Assembly (NCBI GenBank): GCA_963932145.1
Contig: OZ010586.1
Span: 57,406,650-57,470,649 of the forward strand
DNA: 64,000 nt
Direction of reading: 5' to 3'
From: Acanthosepion lycidas
Taxonomy: Eukaryota > Mollusca > Cephalopoda > Sepiida > Sepiidae
The first letter of the stretch is position 1, and each line of letters begins with the position of its first letter. Shown here piece after piece: positions 28,801-40,800 of this stretch. The notes beneath the pieces were generated by a model that did not search any database, was not told where the DNA came from, and saw only the letters and a list, made by a program, of their open reading frames with translations. The position numbers and the translations under genes are program-made.

Positions 28801-31800
28801 CATCACTGACACAGATTTTTTTCAAATTTGGTACACTTATAGAGCTTCATGATATGAATTGAATGTTCCCTAGATCAAAGGGTTCCCAGAATATGACCCT
28901 TTGACCTTTGCCAAAAAGGTGAATTTTGGAAAATAATCACAAAGTTTAAATATCAATACCTCAGTTGTTTTTTCACATATAAGGCTAAATTATATAGCAT
29001 TTTAAAGTAGTTGAATCTATTTATTTATTTTTTTTGTTTAATGATCAAGATAATTATTTTTGGTTTTGTCTACATTCATTTTTTATTTTCCATAAAATTG
29101 GTCAACATTGCAGTTAATTATTTACATTATTCGGACTATTGTCCTCATCTTTGTTGCCATATTTATTACGTTTCAACCGTTCTTCAGGTGGTTGGAATGT
29201 CAAACTGAACCCTTTATTTTGCTCACTGGGGTAGTTCCACATGCCGTGTTTAATGGGTGTCAGTTATCAGTTAACTCCTGTTAATTTTCCCTCTGAAAGT
29301 TCTCCACTGCCTTAACTGAGTATTGAACTCACACTCTTTGGTTAGATCCAGTGACAGGACCCAAAGAGTGTGAGTTCAAAAAATTTCATTGGCTTGTCTT
29401 TGCTTGTGCACACAATTGATGAATGTGCAGCACTCCAAGTGGTCAGCAGGTTTTTGTGTCAATTGAATTTTGTAAGTATGTAGAGACAAATTTTTTGTCA
29501 AAATTTGATGTAACATTGTTGTAGAGAGATTCAATTTTCAGCCACATTCTCGTGCACTGCAGCAATGTTTTCAGATGAATGGTGTTAACAAGCATGCAAT
29601 GGTGTTTTCACACCTGCCACCAACCCAGTTTGTTTGAATTCACAAACAATTTTTGCCAATGGCACTCTCGGTTGGTCAATTATATTGACCAAAAAATCGC
29701 GAAGTGCATGAAATGCATTTCTGTTTGAACATTCATTTTCATAATAGGCTTTGATAAATAAGTGAATGTAATGAATTTGACTGGAATTCGAACTCGGAAA
29801 TATTTTAAAAGATGCTCATTTTACATGTTTCATAAAATCATTAAATTTCTGTAAATTTTCAAAATTAACTTAAAAAAAGGAATATAATGCAATTTACTGT
29901 TTATTTGAAATTTCTTTCCTAGGAAGAGAATGACCATCTCAACTTAATAGATTATTTTAGATTTCATGTCTGCCTCTATGAGTTAATAAAGCACTGGCCT
30001 CTAAGCTAGGAACTGTAGGTTAGGTCCTGTTGGAGGGCAACTAATTTTCAAAATCAAATCTGTGGACATTATGTCACTAAAATTACAGATGATAGTAATT
30101 AATATATATCTTAGTTCCAACTATTAAACATTTATTGATGTATAGTGATGTGGTTTTGACTATAACCAGTGATTTATTCTATTGTGTTTCTTTAGCAAAG
30201 TTTATAAGGGATTTAATGTTCATCTTTAGTTTCAATCCACAATTAATTGACAAGAATATCTTTCACAATAAATTGTATTCAGAAAAGAGAAAAAGATTTT
30301 TAATAAAATATTAATATTGATTTTTCAAAAGTATATATCAATTTAGGGAGCAATGATGAACATTACTAATAAATTGCAATATTTACTTTTATAAAAGAAG
30401 ATTTGATTGAGAAAGCAAGTCATAATAAAGAAAATAGTATATATACCTTCAAATGATCCATAAATTTGTATTTGGTATGCATGCAATCTAACAATCGTAA
30501 ACTTGTCTCAATATACACTCTATCAATCATCTGCTGAAAACTTGAGTTGGTATTCTGAGTAAACATAGATTCAGCTGATAAAATGAAAACAGAAAAATAA
30601 TACATTTTTTAGTCATTTTAAAAAATTAGTTCTACATGAAATCAAATAAGACAATCAACATTTTGTAAGAGTCTTCAAAATTGGCATTGAATTATTTCTG
30701 TGAAAATTCCTTTTCAAAGGTGTCACACCTTTGAAAAGGAATTTTCAGATGAGGAAATTAGCTTACTTTCAACAGTTAATGAAGCTAAAAGGAAGGAATT
30801 GTATAGCTGGGCCAAAAATACAAAGAGAGAGAGAGAGACATATGCATATACACAAGATGGAATTAAAATAAAGGCCAGACTGGTTGCAAAAGGATTCCAA
30901 GATGAAAACTCAGGATATATTAGAAGTGGCTCGCTTACTTGCTCAAAGGATTGCCTAAGAATTACCCTGACCATCATTGTGGTTTTGACATTGACATGTC
31001 ATTCTATGAATATCAAAACAGCATTTTTGCAATGGAAGCAATTTGAAGACAGTCTTTGTATTAGGTTGGTGCAAAAATAATGTCATTTTCTCACATATGT
31101 GAGAAAACGACATTATTTTTGCACCAACCTAATAAAACCTCCTCAAGAAGCTGAAGTTGCTGAGTGCTATATATGGAAGTTAAATAAATGTGTCTATGAA
31201 GTGAATGATGCTACTTGAAATTGGTATTTAACAGTTAGAGAAGAGCTAATGAAACTGGGAAACTGCTCATCTAAGTAAGGCCAAACTAACTTTACATGGA
31301 ATTGTGATGTCCCCCTAGTGTCGCTGCGCCAAATGTGACGTCTGCCTAGCCGCGTCCGTCGTGCTATCCTGTCCTGTGACGACCAACTGGCTTGATATTG
31401 GTCGCGGCACCAAATGTGACATTCTAACCTTTTGGTGATTCGGACAGGAATCTGGTTAGATTCGGTATCAGCCTTGTCGTTTCCAGCTCGCCTCCAACGT
31501 CTGGTTACCGAAGTAACTGTTTTGATTTCTAGTCTAACCTACCCACGTTGTGATTTGATCTTAGGTAGACAAAATCAATCAGTCGCCGGGCCGTAATGCA
31601 AGCTGAGTCTGGGCAAGGGCAACACCACACAAGTATATGTAAAAGAAAATAAAATAATAACTTGAAAAGTTCAAATGTGTTAAAAAAAAGGATAACAATA
31701 TTTTATATCTGGTTGCTGAATACAGGACTGCGTCTTCTTCGCAATATGGATTCATGACACTTTGTGTTTGTTAGGCGAGTCTTAACATCTTAAGTTGTTT

Positions 31801-34800
31801 GTTCTTTAAGAAACTGGTTCTTGGTGTATCTTCAGGCGATATTCATAAAACTTGTTTTGGTGATATGAGTAAGTCGTTCTTCAAAAATAAATTGTTCTTG
31901 TCTAGAAGTTGAGGTCGTGATTTGCGTGAATCTTTCGTCAACTCTTTGCGAGGCGGGCCCAACTCAATTCAACTCAGCTGCGAACTTAACTCGAACAGAA
32001 TTGGTTTTCACTTGTTGCGACTCTGCTTATATGGACGCCGACCAAAACCGGGGTGGGCTTGTCGGGGTTTGAGGTTCCTTGATAATTCTAAACCCACAAT
32101 CCACTTCTTTGTTTTCGGTCAGGAAAATTTTATTATTTTCCATTTTTGGAAGTCTTTCGTCTTCCCACCTTCTTCTGTTCTCATATTGGTATCTCACCAT
32201 GCCCTCAGAGGGTGTCAACGGGTTTCCCCTCTCTCTCACAGTGGCATCTCATACCTATCCCTTCAGGGGGACGCAACAGGTCTCTCCTCCTTCACTTGAT
32301 TACCTCCGCCTAACGCTCATGCCACCATCCAGCCAGTGGGCGCTCAGCGGTGTGGGTGTGGCCAGACTAGCCTCGGTTTAAAAAATCTTGCTCAAAGAAA
32401 AAAAAATTATCTTCTTTTTTTTTTTTCTTTTTCTTTTTTTTCTCTTTCTTTCCTTCTGCCTGACAACAAACCTTAGACTCTTATCATAGTCAAATGTCAC
32501 TTGGACTTTATCACCCGGGGCCTTCGCCAAACAAGTGGGTGGTCAATTGGACGTATTTGCATTCTGTTGTTAATTAACTGTTCTGATAAAATAATTTTGC
32601 TATCATAGCCAGCCCTTAACAATAAACAGGTGTTTTTCCCAAATGACATGGAGGCGGTTCCACGGACATTTTGCTTTCGGTCAAGCTTGACCTAATTAAT
32701 TTCTATCTCCCAGCACCCTGCGGGAGGTCTCTTGTCCAACTTGAAAAAATCTTTTTTTTTATCATTGCCATGGGCAGATTGGATATATCTTACTCGCCGC
32801 CCCGTAACATAAATCAGATTAAATTCTGTGTTTCACCTTCTTGACAATGGAAATAAAAATCTTACCACTTTCCCAGTCAGAAAAATAAAACCGCTTAGTG
32901 TCCTTTTCGTGATGGCTTCTTATCACCTAAATTTAATTCTCACCTTTCTTTTTTCTTCTTTCTTTCTAGCGTAATAAATAGTGTCACAATCCTCCCCTAA
33001 CCTATTTGTCATTTACTCGTAAATGACACCTAAACCCAAATACACTATTTAGCATGCATCATGCATCTGTCCCATGCAATTCCATTCTTCTTTTTTTTTT
33101 TTTTACGGTTTTACATGCAAGGTGATGTACCTTTCATCTTCTTCTGTTCTACATGCAAATGTAATGTTCTTTTCATCTTCTTCTGTTCTACATGCAAATG
33201 TAATGTTCTTTTCATCTTCTTCTGTTCTACATGCAAATGTAATGTTCTTTCCATCTTCTTCGTTCTACATGCAAATGTAATGTTCTTTTCATCTTCTTCT
33301 GTTCTACATGCAAATGTAATGTTCTTTTCATCTTCTTCTGTTTCTCATGCAATTTAAAGTGTGTGTGTGTGTGTGCCTGTGGGTGCATGTGTGTGGTTAC
33401 TATGGCTTGTTCTTCTTGGTCAATGTTTTTTTCTCTGCTGTAAGAGGTTTTTCCGCCGCACGTGTCAGTTTCACGTCAGCTTCCTCCGCTGGTCTTTCTC
33501 CGCGGCAATTTCTTCATCGATTCTGTATGAGTAAGGAACACTGCTCGGCATCTCCCTCTCGAGTTGTTGCATGCTCATTTGATTATCGCTAGTTAATTTC
33601 CTCTTACTTCTAATCTTCCATATTGCCATATCCCCTATGGCTATAATTATGAATGTGCCCATCATTGCCGACCAACTTATCGCGATCTGCTCATCATCTT
33701 CCCAAACCATACCATCATTTCCCAACGCACTTAACTTGTCCCTCAATTGATCTATATCGATCTTTTCTATCGGCTTCATTAGTACTGTCATTTTATTCAA
33801 GGTAACATTGGAGAATCCCCTCACTATTGGTTCCCACAACTCTGTACAATTGACTAAGCTTCTGCCAATCATTTCTATGATTGAATCTTTCTCTTCATAT
33901 CTTTCTTCTTCCTGGTAATAGTGGGGTAAGGAAATAGATATCCCAAATGCCAAACATCCCAGGGGTAACTTTAACAGGGATAATGGTGGCTTTACTCTTA
34001 ATGTCCTTGTGGACTCTCCCCCACATACCCTAGACAAGCTAATGGGTTTCTGTGTGGCCACTGCCCACAACCCGTCTGACACACTGATAGCTTGTGGTAA
34101 TGCTGTGTTTGCTAATACCTCCACTTGACAAGTTCTCTTAATTCCCTCTTTCTTCCCTTCAAACAATTCTAGTATGCACATTTTGTGGTTACCAGCTATA
34201 TAGATAGGGCTTAACGATGTACATGTCCCTAGAGCATCATTTCTACACTTTCTAGCTTCTTCAGCTGTTAGCAACATGAATTTTGTTCTACCCGAATTTA
34301 AAGCTATGTATTCTGTTTCCATCTTGCACCTTGCTACCATTCCCAAACCTTGATTTCTTCTGGGGTAGGGAACAGGTAAATTTATAACCTGGTATATCTC
34401 GAATATACTCTATCTAACAACGGAACAGACATCATAACCAATAGTCGTCTATTTTCCAACAAGGTCACACATCCCAGTGCATTATAATATTTCCACAATT
34501 CTTTGGTGGGATCCACTGGCAGTCTTAAATGGTGGGGTAACTTGGCCTGTATTCCGAGTAGCACTTCCCTTAGGTGACTTGGGTTTACTATGCTTGGGGA
34601 GAGGTGTCCCAATGACAACATGTCTAATTGTGCTCTCACATGTTCCAGCAAGGTCGTCAACGACTGACTAGTTTGTCGTACCTTATTCGTAATTGCCATT
34701 AGTTGGAAATATCTTTGCATGAATCCACTCATTTCCTGTAATTCTATCATTATAGTTTCTGTATCATTAATTACCTCTTGTCTCAACCCTGCCATGTTAT

Positions 34801-37800
34801 TTATTAACCAATTAATTCTGGCTCTATTCTTGGCCACTTCCAACCTTGTCACATTTAATATTGTCACACTCTCTCTTGCCACTTGAGCTAGCGTCCTCTG
34901 GTTTATTTCCACTTCTCCCAGTTTCCTTCTTATGAATTTAACATCATCTTCAGTCACTGTTCCAAACAGGACATTTAACGCTTTACCTATGATCGGAACT
35001 ACCGATCTTGTTCCCCGCATCTGCAGTAACTATTCCCTTCAGGTAATTTTGCATGTCCCTCCATTGAGCCTCTATCATAGTGGCCTCCGATTCTAGGGAG
35101 TGTAATAATCTGAGATATCCTTTTTCCTTGGAATAATCTTGCCCTACCTTCAACCGGGCTGCATCCAGGTACGTTAGCTCATTTCTTAGTTTATTTAGTA
35201 GCGACTCGTATGGTTTTAAATCTATCACGAATGTGATCAACCATTTAGACCTGGTTATTATTACTTCACTCGTCTTTTTTAAAAATGGTATTTCGGCTGT
35301 GCTTCCAAGCTTCCGCCATCGTCACCATCAGTGTGGCTACCATCATCATCATCATCAGCCCTTTCATTTTGGTCATTCCTGCAAGGCAACAAAATTCTCT
35401 TGTTTTTATTCTTCATAACCATTCGGTCTTGTTCAATTCTTCACTCAATTATTCCATAATTTCTTACTAAGTTTGTAATCCTTCAGCTCTTCCCTCCGCT
35501 AACTAGCTCCTAGCGGACAGAATGGTCCGGACAGGTGCGTGGCACTCCCACTTCAAAGGTCATACTTCATGACACCACTGATGGCTAGTTAGCAATGCCA
35601 ATAATCTTCTTCTGTCCTTTGTGAGGTGCAGCTCGCGACTCCATCCCTTCCATCCACATCCACCACAGTCAGCCAGTAGGTTTTTGGATGAGCCAGTGTC
35701 GTTATCTGTCGATACCAAGTGCTTCTCTTCTGCACCGCCTTCTTTGTTCTACTGAGACTTGGGGTTCTCCACCCTTCTCAATCTCATCTTCAGAGGTAGT
35801 TCTTGCTCGACCTCTAACCTTCCCTCGGTGTTTAATTCACGCTCAGGAGGTGTTCTGTCCTCTTCTTCCTCTCCTGATTCTTCCTTCTGTTTCGAGTCCA
35901 CGCCCTGGACATCTTCATTACTTCTTGACGCGATGTCTAAATCTCTCCTGTTTCTTAGTCTTTCTTTGAGCTGGGAAAGGGGTATTTGATCCTCTTCCTC
36001 CCACTCCTTGAACTCTTCGTCTTCTTTAGGGTGCCTCTTTTTAGAGCCCTTGACTGCTTGATTGGATCCCTTCGTTTTTCTCTTCCTTTTATTTGGATAT
36101 GGCGGTGCGATGGTGACATCACAGGGTCTTCTCTGCACCGATTCAGGCGACCACTGAATGCCGCTGATCCCCGCTGAGGGTTCCAACTCCGTCACTCGGA
36201 TGGCTTCGTGTATCTGGCCAAGTCGATCTATCTCTTCATTTTCCTTGGAATCTTCTTCAGTCTCCATTTCTTCCGGCTCAATCAGAGTTACCTTCCTTGT
36301 CCTTGTCTTCTTAGGCCTCGGCTCGCTCATTTCCAGGTTAGCTATTTCAGCCTTCTTCAGATTATTGACATGGACCCTCCTTGCTCGTCCTGCCACTTGA
36401 TCCCATATTACATATGATACTGGACCCATCTGCTCTACTATCTGGTAGTACGGTTGCCATCTTTGGTCCAGCTTTCCTTCACTCTGTTGGATTTTATAGT
36501 AGACAGGGTCTCCAACCTTGAATTCTACTACCTTTCTTTCAGCATTGACTCTCTCATTTCTCCTCTTCAGTGCCCTCTTTATTCTTCTTCTGGCCTGTAC
36601 AAATATTTTATGTTTCTGTTCCAGCAACAACTGATGATGATCTTCTCCCATATACTTTCTTTGGGGCTTCAACAGGTTATCCACAGGCAGGACCACGTCT
36701 CTGCCAAACAACATAAAGTAAGGAGAAAATCTGAAGGTTTCGTTTATCGGCCGCCAGAGCCTGCGTCAAATACAAATCCCAATTTCCTGTATTCTCTCTG
36801 GCCAGCTTGGCCAGCACATCTCCCAAGGTTCTATGAAACCTTTCCACTTTAGCGTTTCCTTGGGGGTGATATGGAGATGTTTTTACGTGCTCTATATTCA
36901 AACCTGTCAGCACTTCTCTCATTATGCTGTTTATATTCTGTGCCATTATCAGTGACAAGTTGCACAGGGGCGCCATACCTAGGGAAGATTTCACTTATTA
37001 TCAAATCAGCTACAGTTTTCGTCTTCTTGTCTGGTACTGCAGATGCCTCAGGCCAATTTGTTAGCCAATCGACAAAACTCACTATATAGTTGTTTCCTTG
37101 TGCAGTTTCCCCATATGGTCCTGATACATCCATACTCACTTTCTCGAAGGGGAAGTTTGGCACGTCCATCTCCTCCAATGGTGCCATTTCCTGCCTTCTG
37201 CTCTGCGACTGGCACACTACACAGCTCCGAACATAGTTAATGACCTCTCCGTACAGTTTGGGCCAATAGTACTTTCTCCCTATTAGATCATATGTTCTAT
37301 CAATTCCCATGTGACCCAACCTCTCGTGGCACTGTTCCAATATCTCTGGTCTTAAACTTTTGGGCACATACAACTTGGGCTTGACTTCTTCATCCCTACC
37401 TGAGAGATAATACAGCCTTTCCTCTATTATTGCATACTTGGTGGTCTCTCCTGCTTCCACCTTTTCTCTAAGGGCAGCTATTTCACTGTCTGCCTGCTCC
37501 TTCTCAATTCCTTCTGTCCAGTAAGGATCGGTTATTATCAGTGCGTCCCCTTCCTCATCCGATTCTAAAATAGGGCGATCTTTTAGCTTATTAGAGTTAA
37601 TTACTCCGATTCTATAGGCTTTATCATCTACTCCCTGCTCTACTTTTACAGATCTTTCTTCCAGTTGTTTCGGTATTCTTGAGAGTAAATCTGCACACGT
37701 GCTTTCCTTCCCTGCTAAATTCTCTATCTTACAGTGGTAGCCACTTAACTTTAGCGCCCACTGTTGAATCTTATTATTTGTCTATTCTGCCTGCAGTAGG

Positions 37801-40800
37801 TACTGCAGAGGCTTGTGGTCTGTCTTTATAGTAAAGACCGCACCATTCAAGTAGTAGTCCAGTTTTTGGAGAGCATACATGATAGCATATGCTTCTCTTT
37901 CTATTACTGGCCATCTTTGTTGTGTCTCTGAGAGCTTATGAGAGAGAAAGTATATCGGTAATTCCTCTGGTATGGCTGGCACTGGTCCTTCTTTATCGGG
38001 ACACGGCTGGGTAAGAACTGCTCCTACACACTGCTCACTGGCATCAGTGTATAGTACCATGGGCTTGCTGAGGTCTGGGTACGTCAGCAGTGGGACGGCT
38101 GTCAACTGTTCATTTAAGGTATCAAATGCCCGTTGACAGTCTTCTGTCCACTTGAACCTAGCGTATTTCTTTGTCAGGGCTACTAAGGGTATGGCAATTC
38201 TCGAGAATGCCGGGACGAATCGTCGGTAGTACCCTATAGCTCCTATAAAGCCTCTTACTTGTCTCACTGTCTTAGGTTCTGGCATTTCCCTTATGACTTT
38301 CACCTTATCCATGTCGGGTTTAATACCGTCTCCGTTTATAACAAAGCCCAAATATCTAGTCTCCTCCTTCAGAAACTGACACTTTGACAATTTCAATTTT
38401 AAGCCGTGCTTTCTTAGCCTTCCAAGCACTTGTTTTAAATGGAAAAAATGTTGTTCTACTGTTTCTGAAAATATCAAAATATCATCTAAATATGCCATGG
38501 CAAAGCTCTCGCATCTTCCTAATACTATTGACATCAGCTGTTGGAAGATTCCCTGGGCATTGGTTAAACCAAATGGCATCACCCTGAACTGAAATAGTGA
38601 CACGCAAATGCAGCCTTTTCCTTGTCAGCCTCATCAAGGGCTACCTGCCAATACCCGGACCTCAAGTCCAACATAGAGAAGTACTTCGCTTTACCTAATA
38701 ATGCCAATATGTCATCGATTAGTGGTAATGGCACCGCCAACATCTTCGATATAGAATTCAGTTTCCTAAAATCTACACAAAAACAGTGCCCGCCATCTTT
38801 CTTACCTACTATCACGATTGGAAAGCTCCAAGGGGAGATCGATCTTTCGATCATCCCAGCTTCCAACATCTCTTCTACTTCCTCTTACACAAGGGGTCTC
38901 TTATGAATAGGTATTCGGTAGGGCTTCAATTTCACAGGGGGGTGATTGCCAGTGTCGATTTTCATTTTTACTGTGTTGCTCTGGCCTAATTCCTTATCTG
39001 ATTGGGCCACCACATCTCGATTATCTCTCAGCAGACTTCCCACTCTGGCCCTAAATTGATCAGGTGCCAATATATCTTCGTCTACTATTCCTTCTGTTTG
39101 TTCTATGAGTTTTCCCTGTTTCTCCTCTAATCTCACCCGATTCAGAGTTCGTAGGGGTAGTGCTTTTCCTATCTCTTCCCCTCTCTTAACCTTTATCGTC
39201 TTTTGGGCCTGATTCACCATCATAATGGGCACTAATTCAGCTGCCTCCACTACTGCCTCACACAGAGTTACCTCATTTTCTTCTAGGCCCATCCCTTCTA
39301 CAGGGACCAATTGCAGGGTTCCTTTTCCTATTTTATTCCCTGGCATTAGCCTACCCTTTCCTGACACCGCCATTCTGGGGGGGTAGCTTTACATCTTCCT
39401 CCACCACTATTGTTATATCTTTTTCCAGTGGGCATCCCAATGGCGTTCTCGTCATTCACTACCAGAACAGTGGGGTTGAACTCTATCTGAGCGCTCCCAA
39501 GATTGCTTCCATACACAGGTTGGGGGTTATGTAGAAGTTCTGGGTGCTTCTTAATTTCCCAATCCTCACAGGGAGCCTCGCCATCCCTCTTATCTCCAGG
39601 GGAGCTCCATTCGCCTGCACGACCTCTAAGTCCGCTTCCTGCAACCCATTCTTCTGTTTCACTCGCCTGTATGCTTCCTCTCTCAGCAATGAAACGGACG
39701 CTCCTGTGTCTATCAGGGCTTTCATTGCCCTAGCTCCTTCTCTTACGTCAGCGAAGAGAACACTTGGGATTTCCTTTTCCTGAGTTCCCACCTTTGGGTC
39801 ATCCCAGACATAGGCGCCGGTAGCAACAAACTCCTTTCATTCTTCTCATATGGGGGAGTTCTGCGTTTTCTGCACCTGGGCGGTCCCGGATGGACTTCTC
39901 CCAGTATCTTGCGGCTATTCCTAAGAATACAATTCCTCTTCAGGTGCCCTGGTCTCCTACAAAACCAGCACCTTCTTGTTGGACAGTTTACCGCAAAGTG
40001 GCCCACCTGACCACATATCCAACATTTTACTTTTCCTCTCTTCAACTGGGCCACCCTCTCCCTGCTCTCCTGACCACATGTCCAACATTTTACTTTCCTT
40101 CTTTTTAACTGGGACACCCTCTCCCTTATTCCTGGGGGGACCTGCCCTCTACCTAAGTGGCTCTCCTGACCATATGTCCAACGTTTTACTTTCCTGCTTT
40201 TTAACTGGGCCACTCTCCCTCTTAATTCTGGGGTGGCCCACTGGCTTTTCTCTGGTTTTGTCTTTTGGGCTCGGCCTTCTTTAACGATATCGGTGGGGCA
40301 CCTTTTCTTAACCCGCACCACTTGGCTAGGTGTCCCTTCTTCCCACACCTAGTACACTTATCCCGCTCAAAGTCTGGGGGAAAACCCCACTTCATCGGAC
40401 ATTCCGCTGCTCTGTGGTCCTCATGTCCAGCAGACCAACCCGTATCGACCCGGCGTGGGCTTATAGAACCCATGCCTTGTTGACCGAGCCTTTCTTGTGG
40501 GATCCCCTTCCCACACCTCAGGCTCATCCACCTCTAGCTTGACCTTCCGATTCCACGCGGGTGGTCTTCTTCCTTCCCCCTTTCTTCCGACCTCTCGACT
40601 TAGCTCTTGCTTCTTCCCACCTCTTGTTACCTTCTCCTAAACTCCCTGGTTCTCTTTGGCCAGCGCCACTGCTGCCGATAACCTTAGCGGTCCTTCCTTC
40701 AAAACATTGTGACGAACACGCTTGTCACTGAGCGCTTCCACATACAGATCAGCCAACTGGGCCTGCATGACCACATTATTTCTCACTACCTCTGGGAAAG

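Noticed and set aside
31922-32381. 100-125-residue open frames, seen again at 42221-42771
   Set aside because: They lie antisense inside both LTRs. Conservation between the two places reflects LTR identity, not coding, and no protein family is recognisable.
33137-33345. CRISPR-like array
   Set aside because: The units follow each other with no unique spacers, and the host is an animal. It is a minisatellite.
33061-33357. 98- and 68-residue open frames with Phe/Ser/Cys-rich repeats
   Set aside because: They arise from the 39-bp tandem array, whose length divisible by three keeps frames open. Not protein-coding.
35759-37240. Several plus-strand open frames of 60-132 residues
   Set aside because: Shadows of the minus-strand integrase, whose motifs are clear. 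The same applies to plus-strand frames at 38384-41311 and 61426-62771.
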